Source of the DNA: Bacteroides sp. Marseille-P3684
GTDB lineage: Bacteria > Bacteroidota > Bacteroidia > Bacteroidales > Bacteroidaceae
Reading direction: 5' to 3'
Assembly (NCBI RefSeq): GCF_900291465.1
Contig: NZ_LT985808.1
Span: forward strand, 2,056,575-2,120,574
DNA: 64,000 nt
The position numbers and the translations under genes are program-made. Below, one piece after another: positions 1-7,301 of this stretch (positions are counted from its first letter, which is position 1; each line of letters begins with the position of its first letter). The notes below the pieces were generated by a model. The model did not search any database and had not been told where the DNA came from. It saw only the letters and a list, made by a program, of their open reading frames with translations.

Positions 1-132
1 TACGGACAAATGCTGCTGGACATAGGGGATGTTCAGCAGGAGTATCAGGGCTGCATACAGGCAGAGTATGCCGGTGATGCAGATGCGCGCGATGTTGCTA
101 AGCCGTTTGATAAGTCGTCTGTCTTTTTCGTT
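1..132 (-). CDS. TamB-like protein, N-terminal fragment (runs off left edge)
   Basis: The minus strand reads into the window edge as a basic stretch (residues like RRLIKRLSN) followed by a hydrophobic segment (ITGILCLYAALILLLNIP) and then YVQQHLSV. A basic N-terminus, one membrane anchor and an NIPxVQ-type sequence is how TamB/DUF490 translocation-and-assembly proteins begin; those proteins span the periplasm and help build the outer membrane. Only 44 codons are visible, so the family call is an inference. No ATG, GTG or TTG lies in this frame between the upstream in-frame TGA (199-201) and the membrane segment. The true start is therefore unresolved, and the coordinate given is only the part that looks protein-like. 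It is divergent from pepC. Confidence 0.4.
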
Positions 133-189
133 TGAGGAGCAAAAATACGAATTCTCGCGTCTTGCCGCGGAAAAAGAGCGTAAAAGATT

Positions 190-220
190 GTTGCAGGCTC
201 AAGATTCTTTTTTAAGTTTG
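190..220 (+). promoter_or_regulatory. Probable promoter of pepC
   Basis: TAAGTTTG at 213-220 matches the Bacteroidetes -7 element TAnnTTTG. GTTG at 190-193, 19 bp upstream, is close to the -33 TTTG element. The pepC start codon is 31 bp downstream. Confidence 0.5.
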
Positions 221-251
221 CGACAAATATCTTTTAAAATTCTTTCAATCT

Positions 252-1652
252 ATGAAGAAATCTATCCTTTCAGTCTGCTTAATGACCCTGGCATGGGGCG
301 GATTGCAGGCACAGCAGCAGGGAGGCATCTCTGAAGACATGTTGCGCGAAATCAGAAAAGCGTACAAAGGTACGGCAGCCGACAAGGCTTTGCTGAACGC
401 CATTACAGCCAATGACATCCGTGTGTTGGCGTTGAATCATGAAAATGCAGCGGACTTTGACACGTATTTCAGTGACAAGGTCCTGTCGCGCGGCATCACC
501 GACCAGAAATCATCGGGCCGCTGCTGGCTGTTCACGGGATTGAACGTGATGCGTGCCAAAATGATTGCCAAGTATGACCTCCCTTCGTTGGAATTCTCGC
601 AGAGCTACGGTTTCTTCTGGGATCAGCTGGAGAAGTCGAACCTTTTCCTGCAGGGCATCATCGATACGGCAGACCGTCCGATGGACGACCGCATGGTGGA
701 GCATCTCTTCAAGAATCCGTTGAGCGACGGCGGACAGTTCACCGGTGTCATGGATATCGTGATGAAATACGGTGTCGTGCCCAAGGGAGTAATGCCGGAG
801 ACCTTCAGCAGCGAGAACACGGCACAGATGGCAAACTTCATCAAGCTGAAGCTGCGTGAGTTCGGTCTGCAGTTGCGCGACCAGGCTGCCAAAGGCGCCA
901 AAGCCAAGCAATTGGAACAGAGCAAGACGGAGATGCTGGGAACCATCTACCGCATGTTGGTACTCACGCTGGGCGAGCCTGTCACCGAGTTCCAGTGGGT
1001 GATGCGCGACGCCGACGGCAAGCCGCGCGGTGAGATGAAGACCTATACACCGCAATCCTTCTTCAAGGAATTCATCAACGAAGACTATGTGAACGACTAC
1101 ATCATGGTGATGAACGACCCGTCACGTCCCTATTGGAAGGTGTATGAAATCGACTACGACCGGCATGCCTACGACGGCCACAACTGGTTGTACGTCAATC
1201 TGCCGATGGATGAAATCAAGCCGATGGCGATTGCCTCCATCAAGGACAGCACGATGATGTACTTCTCCTGCGATGTGGGCAAGTTCCTCAACCAGAAACG
1301 CGGCTTGCTCGACCTGCGCAACTACGATTACGATTCGCTCTTCGGCACTACGTTCGGCATGGACAAGAAGCAACGCATCCAGACCTTCGCCAGCGGTTCG
1401 ACGCATGCCATGACCCTGATGGCGGTAGACCTGGACGCCAATGGCAAGCCCAAGAAATGGATGGTGGAGAACAGCTGGGGACAGGTGGGATACAAGGGCC
1501 ATCTCATCATGACCGACCAATGGTTTGATGAATACATGTTCCGCCTGGCTGTCAACAAGAAGTATGTTCCTGCCAAGGTGCTGGAATTGCTTGAGAAGGA
1601 GAAACCCGTCCGTCTGCCCGCCTGGGATCCGATGTTTGCGGATGAAGAATAA
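252..1652 (+). CDS. pepC: Aminopeptidase C / bleomycin hydrolase-type cysteine peptidase (C1B), exported
   Basis: The 466-residue protein is a papain-fold peptidase of the bleomycin hydrolase/PepC group, which trims N-terminal residues from peptides. The catalytic triad is visible: Cys91 in SSGRCW, His385 in GSTHAM and Asn407 in ENSWG. Unlike cytosolic PepC of Firmicutes, it begins with a clear signal peptide (MKKSILSVCLMTLAWGGLQAQ), so it should act in the periplasm or at the surface; this is common in Bacteroides. The length is normal for the family. The start is fixed by the signal peptide and by the promoter-like element just upstream. It converges with the aldolase-like gene across a hairpin. 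Confidence 0.93.
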   Translation: MKKSILSVCLMTLAWGGLQAQQQGGISEDMLREIRKAYKGTAADKALLNAITANDIRVLALNHENAADFDTYFSDKVLSRGITDQKSSGRCWLFTGLNVMRAKMIAKYDLPSLEFSQSYGFFWDQLEKSNLFLQGIIDTADRPMDDRMVEHLFKNPLSDGGQFTGVMDIVMKYGVVPKGVMPETFSSENTAQMANFIKLKLREFGLQLRDQAAKGAKAKQLEQSKTEMLGTIYRMLVLTLGEPVTEFQWVMRDADGKPRGEMKTYTPQSFFKEFINEDYVNDYIMVMNDPSRPYWKVYEIDYDRHAYDGHNWLYVNLPMDEIKPMAIASIKDSTMMYFSCDVGKFLNQKRGLLDLRNYDYDSLFGTTFGMDKKQRIQTFASGSTHAMTLMAVDLDANGKPKKWMVENSWGQVGYKGHLIMTDQWFDEYMFRLAVNKKYVPAKVLELLEKEKPVRLPAWDPMFADEE

Positions 1653-1693
1653 GTGACGATTTCAGCCTACGGGAAACGTCCTGTTGCATCATA

Positions 1694-1733
1694 ACAAAGG
1701 TGGCATCTTCTTTGCGGAGGGTGCCACCTTTGT
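1694..1733. terminator. Bidirectional hairpin between pepC and the aldolase-like gene
   Basis: A perfect 12-bp inverted repeat (ACAAAGGTGGCA at 1694-1705 with its complement at 1722-1733) lies between two convergent genes. It is placed to stop transcription from both sides. Confidence 0.75.
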
Positions 1734-1747
1734 CTTAGCAGGTATTC

Positions 1748-2773
1748 TTATAAAAGTTCAATCAGTGCGTCCACATCTTCTTCGCGGGTCGCCCAGCTCG
1801 TAGCGAACCGGACAGCGGAGTGCGATTCGTCGATGACCGCCCACGTCTCGAAGGTCGCATGGCGGTGCAGTTCCTCCTTCTGCCGGTTGTTGAGAATCAC
1901 GAACTGCTGGTTGGTCGGCGAATCCATGAAGAAACGGTAGTGCCTGTCAGCAAATCCCTTTTTGAGCTTCTCTGCCATGTCGTTGGCGTGCCGGGCGATG
2001 CGGAAATACAGCCCGTCGGTGAACAGCGTGTCGAACTGGATGCCCAGCAGACGTCCCTTTGCCAGGAGGGCACCGTGCTGCTTGATGATGGGGAAGAAGT
2101 GAGTCAGCAGCCGGGGATTGGTCACGACGACCGCTTCGCCGAACAACGCTCCGACTTTCGTTCCACCGATGTAGAAGACATCGCTCCAGCGTGCAATATC
2201 TTCCAGCGTGACATCTGCCGGTATGGCCGTCAGTCCATAGCCCATCCGCGCCCCGTCGATGAAGAGCGGGATGTGGTGGCGGTGGCATGTTTCGCTGAGC
2301 GCCTCCAGTTCCTTCCGGCTGTAGAGCGTGCCATATTCAGTCGGGAAGGAAATGTACAGCATCCCCGGAGCCACCATGTGCTCGTAGGTCGCATCCTGGT
2401 AAAACGACGTGATGTAGCGATCCACATCCTCAGCCTGGACCTTCCCGTCGGTCTGTGGCAAGGTCAGGACCTTGTGCCCGCTGGCTTCGATGGCTCCGGA
2501 CTCGTGCACGTTGATGTGTCCAGTCTCGGCAGCCAGTACGCCTTCATACGTGCGGAGCAGTCCGTCGATGACCGTGGCGTTGGTCTGTGTGCCCCCTACC
2601 AGGAAATGTACGGCAGCCTCGGGACAGTTGCAGACTTGCCGGATTTTCTCTTTGGCACGTTGTGTGTAGATGTCGCAGCCATAACCGGGTGTCTGTTCCA
2701 GGTTTGTCTGCAGGAGACGTTCCAGGATGAGCGGATGCGCTCCCTCCATGTAGTCGCAGTCGAAATGTAGCAT
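1748..2773 (-). CDS. Low-specificity L-threonine aldolase-like PLP enzyme
   Basis: This 341-residue fold-type I PLP enzyme belongs to the threonine aldolase/beta-eliminating lyase family, which splits L-threonine or L-allo-threonine to glycine and acetaldehyde. The PLP lysine is Lys206 in FYIGGTKVGA, and the PLP-binding Asp173 sits in FIDGARMGYG; the AETGHINVHESGA stretch (82-94) is typical of the family. Length is normal and no signal peptide is present, so it should be cytosolic. It lies downstream of serS on the same strand but behind a hairpin, so it may have its own promoter in the 79-bp gap. Exact substrate preference cannot be read from the sequence. Confidence 0.88.
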   Translation of the reverse strand: MLHFDCDYMEGAHPLILERLLQTNLEQTPGYGCDIYTQRAKEKIRQVCNCPEAAVHFLVGGTQTNATVIDGLLRTYEGVLAAETGHINVHESGAIEASGHKVLTLPQTDGKVQAEDVDRYITSFYQDATYEHMVAPGMLYISFPTEYGTLYSRKELEALSETCHRHHIPLFIDGARMGYGLTAIPADVTLEDIARWSDVFYIGGTKVGALFGEAVVVTNPRLLTHFFPIIKQHGALLAKGRLLGIQFDTLFTDGLYFRIARHANDMAEKLKKGFADRHYRFFMDSPTNQQFVILNNRQKEELHRHATFETWAVIDESHSAVRFATSWATREEDVDALIELL

Positions 2774-2794
2774 GTTGAGTCAGGTGTAAAGATA

Positions 2795-2831
2795 AAAGCA
2801 CGAACCCGTAAGTTCCCCGGATTCGTGCTTT
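2795..2831 (-). terminator. Terminator of serS
   Basis: A perfect 10-bp stem (AAAGCACGAA at 2795-2804, complement at 2822-2831) with a 17-nt loop follows the serS stop codon. On the minus strand a short TTTT run comes next. Confidence 0.7.
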
Positions 2832-2852
2832 GTATGAATTTATTGGTATGAA

Positions 2853-4127
2853 TCAGTCGATCATGTCGAAGCCGCAATACGGAACGAGTGCCTTCGGGAT
2901 GCGGATGCCCTCGGGTGTCTGGTTGTTCTCCAGCAATGCAGCCACGATGCGCGGCAATGCCAGTGCAGAGCCGTTGAGGGTGTGGCAGAGTTCCGTCTTC
3001 TTTTCCGCCGTACGGTAACGGCACTTCAGGCGGTTTGCCTGATAGGTGTCGAAGTTGGATACGGAGCTGACTTCCAGCCAACGTTGCTGAGCTTCCGAAT
3101 AAACCTCGAAGTCATAGCAGATGGCAGAGGTGAAGCTCATGTCTCCTCCGCACAGACGAAGGATGCGATAGGGGAGTTCCAGTTTCTTCAGCAGCCCTTC
3201 CACGTGGTCCAGCATTTCCTGGTGTGACTGACGGGAATGCTCCGGCTTGTCGATGCGCACCAGTTCCACCTTGGAGAATTCATGCAGGCGGTTCAGTCCG
3301 CGTACTTCCTTTCCATAGGAGCCGGCTTCCCGACGGAAACACTCCGTGTATGCGCAATTCTTGATCGGGAGGTCCTTCTCATCGAGGATGACATCGCGGT
3401 AGATATTCGTGACAGGCACTTCAGCCGTCGGGATGAGGTAGAGGTCATCGACTTCACAATGATACATCTGTCCCTCCTTGTCAGGCAACTGTCCCGTGCC
3501 GTATCCCGATGCGGCGTTCACGACCGTCGGCGGCATGATTTCCGTATAGCCTGCCTCGCGTGCCTCATCCAGGAAGAAGTTGATCAGCGCACGTTGCAGC
3601 CGTGCCCCTTTCCCTTTGTATACGGGGAATCCGGCGCCGGTAATCTTTACGCCCAAGTCAAAGTCGATGATGTCGTATTTCCTGGCAAGCTCCCAGTGAG
3701 GCAGTGCGTTCTTGGGCAGTTCTGTCTCCATGCCGCCCATCTTGACCACGACGTTGTCTTCCGCAGTCTTGCCCTCAGGCACTTCGTCGTAAGGGATGTT
3801 GGGAATTGTGTAGAGCAGAGCCTGCATTTCGTTGGCAGCCCCTTCCTTGGCTTCCTCCAGGCTTTTGTTGGCTTCTTTGATTTCAGCCACGCGTGCTTTT
3901 GCCGCTTCGGCTTCCTCTTTCTTTCCGCTCTTGATCAGTGCGCCGATTGTCTTGGAAGTAGTATTGATTTCGGCAAGGTTGTTGTCGAGTAGTGCTTGTG
4001 AGGCTTTTCGTTTATCGTTTAGTTCTATTACTTTAGCGATGACTTCTTTTGCATGTTCGAAATGTTTCTTTTCCAGTCCACGGATGACTTTCTCCGTGTC
4101 GTCTGTAATTTGTTTGATGGTAAGCAT
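2853..4127 (-). CDS. serS: Seryl-tRNA synthetase
   Basis: This 424-residue class II aminoacyl-tRNA synthetase charges tRNA-Ser in the cytosol. The N-terminal ~110 residues form the charged coiled-coil arm that grips the tRNA long arm (LTIKQITDDTEKVIRGLEKK and following). Motif 2 is CFRREAGSYGKEVRG and motif 3 is near the end, NGSALALPRIVAALLEN. The open frame extends 26 codons further upstream to 4205, but that extension overlaps the promoter elements at 4174-4206. The Met at 4127 gives the conserved N-terminus MLTIKQI, so that start is chosen. Confidence 0.96.
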   Translation of the reverse strand: MLTIKQITDDTEKVIRGLEKKHFEHAKEVIAKVIELNDKRKASQALLDNNLAEINTTSKTIGALIKSGKKEEAEAAKARVAEIKEANKSLEEAKEGAANEMQALLYTIPNIPYDEVPEGKTAEDNVVVKMGGMETELPKNALPHWELARKYDIIDFDLGVKITGAGFPVYKGKGARLQRALINFFLDEAREAGYTEIMPPTVVNAASGYGTGQLPDKEGQMYHCEVDDLYLIPTAEVPVTNIYRDVILDEKDLPIKNCAYTECFRREAGSYGKEVRGLNRLHEFSKVELVRIDKPEHSRQSHQEMLDHVEGLLKKLELPYRILRLCGGDMSFTSAICYDFEVYSEAQQRWLEVSSVSNFDTYQANRLKCRYRTAEKKTELCHTLNGSALALPRIVAALLENNQTPEGIRIPKALVPYCGFDMID

Positions 4128-4173
4128 ATCTGTATGTCTTGTTAAATTCCTGAATGGTATGTAGAATCGCTTG

Positions 4174-4206
4174 CAAAGATAGAGATTCCTTTGTATAAAA
4201 TACAAA
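4174..4206 (-). promoter_or_regulatory. Promoter of serS
   Basis: On the minus strand TTTG (4203-4206), a 21-bp gap and TATCTTTG (4174-4181) match the Bacteroidetes -33/-7 consensus, 46 bp before the serS start. Confidence 0.7.
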
Positions 4207-4235
4207 AAAGGCTCACGGATTTTCCATGAGCCTTT
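4207..4235 (-). terminator. Terminator of rplU-rpmA
   Basis: Stem AAAGGCTCA / TGAGCCTTT with further GGA/TCC pairing follows rpmA. On the minus strand it leads into a TTTTTTG run that also supplies the -33 element of the serS promoter. Confidence 0.75.
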
Positions 4236-4255
4236 CTATGTCTTCAGTATGAGGT

Positions 4256-4519
4256 TTACGCTTCAGCCGTCGGGATAATTGATACGTAACTCTTGTTGTT
4301 ACGTCCCTTTTTGAAGCATACAGTACCATCTACCAATGCGTAAAGAGTGTGGTCACTACCCATGCCGATGTTTTCACCGGGATTGTGCACAGTACCTCTT
4401 TGACGAACAATGATGTTACCGGCTTTGCAAACTTGTCCACCAAATATCTTTACGCCTAATCTTTTACTTGCTGATTCACGGCCGTTCTTTGAACTACCAA
4501 CACCTTTTTTATGTGCCAT
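4256..4519 (-). CDS. rpmA: 50S ribosomal protein L27
   Basis: The 87-residue protein begins [20 protein letters not shown] and contains [21 protein letters not shown], both diagnostic of bL27. Its N-terminal tail reaches the peptidyl-transferase centre. The start is the conserved MAHKK with no processed N-terminal extension like that of Firmicutes. It is co-transcribed 20 bp downstream of rplU, the usual bacterial pair. Confidence 0.97.
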   Translation of the reverse strand: MAHKKGVGSSKNGRESASKRLGVKIFGGQVCKAGNIIVRQRGTVHNPGENIGMGSDHTLYALVDGTVCFKKGRNNKSYVSIIPTAEA

Positions 4520-4539
4520 TTCTACTAAAATTTAAATGA

Positions 4540-4857
4540 TTAAGCAATAACTTGTTTGATTGTTAACTCTGTGAATTGTTGACGGTGACCGTTCAACTTT
4601 CTGTAGCCTTTTCTTCTCTTCTTGTGGAATACGAGGACCTTGTCGCCCTTTACCAGATGAGAAACTACTTCGCAAACAACTTTTGCACCTTCTACAGTAG
4701 GAGCACCTACCGTTACATTACCATTGTTGTCAACCAACAAAACTTTGTCAAATTCAACAGTTGCGCCGTTTTCAGCATTCTGAATGTGGTGTACAAACAG
4801 CTTCTTGCCTTCTTCAGCTTTGAACTGTTGTCCGTTAATTTCTACGATTACGTACAT
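4540..4857 (-). CDS. rplU: 50S ribosomal protein L21
   Basis: The 105-residue protein begins [20 protein letters not shown] and ends with [21 protein letters not shown], the bL21 signature that binds 23S rRNA. It is the first gene of the rplU-rpmA operon. A strong promoter match lies ~90 bp upstream, leaving an ~80-nt untranslated leader with hairpin potential. Confidence 0.97.
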   Translation of the reverse strand: MYVIVEINGQQFKAEEGKKLFVHHIQNAENGATVEFDKVLLVDNNGNVTVGAPTVEGAKVVCEVVSHLVKGDKVLVFHKKRRKGYRKLNGHRQQFTELTIKQVIA

Positions 4858-4940
4858 TTTATAATAAGATTAAACGGTTTCTCCGTCAGGTGAACATCGG
4901 CCTTCCGATATTACTTCTTCGTACCCGAACGGACTAAATC
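4858..4940 (-). other. Structured 5' leader of rplU
   Basis: The leader between the predicted transcription start and the rplU ATG contains CCCGA/TCGGG, ATCGG/CCGAT and ACGG/CCGT pairings. A ribosomal-protein autoregulatory element is possible, but no known family is recognised. Confidence 0.3.
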
Positions 4941-4945
4941 GGGCG

Positions 4946-4977
4946 CAAAATTACATCAATCGGTTGATATACACAAA
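4946..4977 (-). promoter_or_regulatory. Promoter of rplU-rpmA
   Basis: Minus-strand TTTG (4974-4977), a 20-bp gap and TAATTTTG (4946-4953) fit the Bacteroidetes consensus exactly. Confidence 0.75.
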
Positions 4978-5028
4978 TGTTTGTAGAGAAAAAACAGAAC
5001 AGTATCAGGTTTGCCCTACTAATAAATG

Positions 5029-5547
5029 TTATTTTACTCTTCCTCCGGAGAGCCAGTAGCGTTTCCAATAGCTTTCATCCAAGTCACTGACGATGACTCC
5101 CTGGCTGCTGCTGGCATGGATAAATTTGTTGTTCTTCAGGTAAACACCGACGTGATTGGCAGTGCGTCGGGAACGCTTCCCATGAAAAAAGACGAGGTCG
5201 CCTTCCTGTAACTGCCGTTTGCTGATGCGTCGGCAGTCCTTTTTGAGTTGTCCGTCGCTGGAACGTTGCAGCTTGACCTTATATACCTTATTATATAGGG
5301 CGGCTGTCAGTCCGGAACAATCCACTCCCTTGCGGTTGCTTCCTCCGTTGCGATAAGGAGTTCCAATCCATTTGGATGCTTCCACGTAGAGACGGTGGTT
5401 GTCTTCCTGCTCGATGTCCATTCCCAAGGTGATACCGGCACGCGCCAGTTCGCGGTAATTGTAGGAGGGGGTGATGCTGCGGCACGAAGACAGAAACACA
5501 AGAAACAGCAGACACAGGCTGAAGGATAGGAGAGTAGTTTTTCTCAT
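5029..5547 (-). CDS. NlpC/P60 family lipoprotein, cell-wall endopeptidase
   Basis: The 172-residue protein is an NlpC/P60 cysteine peptidase, a family that cuts D-Glu-mDAP or related peptide bonds in peptidoglycan. A lipoprotein signal ends at the lipobox LSSC (MRKTTLLSFSLCLLFLVFLSSC). The catalytic Cys is in KGVDCSGLTA, the His in TANHVGVYL, and the third polar residue is the His of FIHASSSQGV. The frame extends to 5643 but lacks any signal sequence there and overlaps the trxB terminator, so the Met at 5547 is chosen. Expected location is the periplasmic or outer-membrane face. Confidence 0.9.
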   Translation of the reverse strand: MRKTTLLSFSLCLLFLVFLSSCRSITPSYNYRELARAGITLGMDIEQEDNHRLYVEASKWIGTPYRNGGSNRKGVDCSGLTAALYNKVYKVKLQRSSDGQLKKDCRRISKRQLQEGDLVFFHGKRSRRTANHVGVYLKNNKFIHASSSQGVIVSDLDESYWKRYWLSGGRVK

Positions 5548-5602
5548 CTCGTAAGTCGTTGGTTGAAGAATAGGGACAGGCAAGTCTTTTGCTTGCTCAA
5601 TG

Positions 5603-5650
5603 AAAAAACGCAGATGGCATGGCTTGTGATAGCCTGATGTCATCTGCGTT
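5603..5650 (-). terminator. Terminator of trxB
   Basis: A perfect 10-bp stem (AACGCAGATG at 5607-5616, complement 5641-5650) with further GGCT/AGCC pairing is followed on the minus strand by a six-T run. Confidence 0.8.
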
Positions 5651-5665
5651 ATCCGTTACACAGAC

Positions 5666-6610
5666 TTAGAGTCCGTGTTCGCTCAAGTATCTTTCCACTT
5701 CGATGGCTGCCTTGCAACCGCTTCCTGCCGCCGTGATAGCCTGACGGTAGTGCGGGTCGGCAACATCGCCGGCAGCAAATACGCCGGGTACTTTTGTACG
5801 CGGAGTTGCTCCTTCCGTGATGATGTAGCCAACTTCGTCGGTGTCTACATAGGGCTTAAAGATGTCGGAGTTCGGTTTATGCCCGATGGCGAGGAAGAAT
5901 CCGTCAATAGCAATGTCGTAACGTTTCTCTTCCGGTTCACCCATCTTGTAGACAACATGTGCGCCTTCAACACCGTTTTCTCCAAACAAGCCTACTGTAT
6001 TGTGTTCAAAAAGCACCTCGATTTTCGGATTGTTCAGTACGCGGTCCTGCATGATTTTGGATGCACGCAGATAAGGTTTGCGGACGATGAGGTATACCTT
6101 GGAAGCCAATCCCGACAGGTAGGTAGCCTCTTCGCAGGCAGTGTCACCACCTCCGACCACGGCTACCACTTTCTTGCGATAGAAGAATCCGTCGCAGGTA
6201 GCACAAGCACTGACGCCCATACCTGCGTATTTCTTTTCATCTTCCAATCCCAGGTATTTGGCTGTTGCGCCGGTGCTGATGATGATGGTGTCGGCTTCGA
6301 TTTCTTTTCCATCGTCAATCGTAACCTTATAAGGAGCTTTGCTGAGGTCGGCTGCTACGGCGATACCGCTACGGATGTCAGCACCGAAGCGTTCAGCCTG
6401 TTTGCGCAAGTCTTCCATCAGTTCCGGTCCGGTAATTCCTTCCGGATATCCGGGAAAATTCTCAACTTCTGTCGTCGTAGTCAACTGACCGCCCGGTTGG
6501 ATTCCTTCATAAAGGACCGGAGCAATATTTGCACGACCGGTATAAATTGCCGCTGTATATCCGGCAGGACCTGAACCGATGATCAGGCATCTAACTCTTT
6601 CTGTACTCAT
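5666..6610 (-). CDS. trxB: Thioredoxin reductase
   Basis: This 314-residue low-molecular-weight flavoenzyme passes electrons from NADPH to thioredoxin. The FAD Rossmann motif is GSGPAGYTAAIYTGRA (12-27), the redox pair is Cys136/Cys139 in ACATCDGFF, the NADPH-binding motif is GGGDTACEEA (about 153-162), and a second FAD motif GVFAAGDVAD lies near the C-terminus. Length is normal. It is the last gene of an ftsK-LolA-like-trxB cluster, 29 bp after the LolA-like gene, and a strong terminator follows. Confidence 0.96.
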   Translation of the reverse strand: MSTERVRCLIIGSGPAGYTAAIYTGRANIAPVLYEGIQPGGQLTTTTEVENFPGYPEGITGPELMEDLRKQAERFGADIRSGIAVAADLSKAPYKVTIDDGKEIEADTIIISTGATAKYLGLEDEKKYAGMGVSACATCDGFFYRKKVVAVVGGGDTACEEATYLSGLASKVYLIVRKPYLRASKIMQDRVLNNPKIEVLFEHNTVGLFGENGVEGAHVVYKMGEPEEKRYDIAIDGFFLAIGHKPNSDIFKPYVDTDEVGYIITEGATPRTKVPGVFAAGDVADPHYRQAITAAGSGCKAAIEVERYLSEHGL

Positions 6611-6639
6611 ACTGTTTGATCTTATTTATGTGATTCTGA

Positions 6640-7278
6640 TTATCTCAAGTCAATGACTTCAGCATTCGGATATTGCTTTGTGTCAAAGATAAACCGATTG
6701 TCCGGTAAAAGTAGAGCTTTTTTCAGAGATGTAACTTCTATCTCATTGATATTTTTGTTACAATCTGTTATTTTGATATAAAGAGGTTGCGCATTGCGCT
6801 TGTCGACATACAACTTGACAGCCTGAATCTCTTGTTTGGGATTTTCCGCTTGCAGGTCGATTTCGTCGATGGCTTTTCCCTGATAGTTCTTGCGTGCCCC
6901 TACCCGATAGGTGTAACCTTGCTTGTACAGGCCGATGAAGGCATAGGGATTGATGCTCTGCAGTTCCTCAGGTGTCGGGTTGCTGACGTTCACTTCCTGG
7001 TTGGCAGGCAGGTAGCTCCACTGTGTCTTTCCATCGAACCACGTGATGGCGGATGGAGTCGTCAGATGAAACTTGTTGCCTTTTACGGCAATGCTTCCGG
7101 AGGTTTGGTCCTGTTTGTTCCCATTTGTCCAGAATCTGAATTTCACGTCTACCCCCTTATCGTTGAAGATGGCAGCGGTCTTGTCCAACAGCTGACGGGC
7201 CTGCGTCTCTTTTTGCGCCTGCACTCCCAAGGTGCAGACGGATAATAATATGCATGATAAAATGTTCCTGATTTTCAT
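6640..7278 (-). CDS. LolA-like outer-membrane lipoprotein carrier
   Basis: The 212-residue protein has a signal peptide (MKIRNILSCILLSVCTLGVQAQ) followed by a LolA/LppC-like beta fold: VKFRFWTNGNKQDQTSGSIAVKG and ITWFDGKTQWSYLPANQEV are typical. LolA proteins ferry lipoproteins across the periplasm from the LolCDE exporter to the outer membrane. Bacteroidetes LolA-like proteins are divergent, so the carrier role is inferred from fold and context. The gene follows ftsK by 23 bp; ftsK-lolA adjacency also occurs in Proteobacteria, which supports the call. Confidence 0.85.
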   Translation of the reverse strand: MKIRNILSCILLSVCTLGVQAQKETQARQLLDKTAAIFNDKGVDVKFRFWTNGNKQDQTSGSIAVKGNKFHLTTPSAITWFDGKTQWSYLPANQEVNVSNPTPEELQSINPYAFIGLYKQGYTYRVGARKNYQGKAIDEIDLQAENPKQEIQAVKLYVDKRNAQPLYIKITDCNKNINEIEVTSLKKALLLPDNRFIFDTKQYPNAEVIDLR

Positions 7279-7301
7279 AATGATATTGAGCTTACTAAAG
7301 T

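Noticed and set aside
1820-2770. Long plus-strand frame (316 codons) opposite the threonine-aldolase-like gene
   Set aside because: It is the antisense shadow of a gene with clear PLP motifs; the peptide has no recognisable features.
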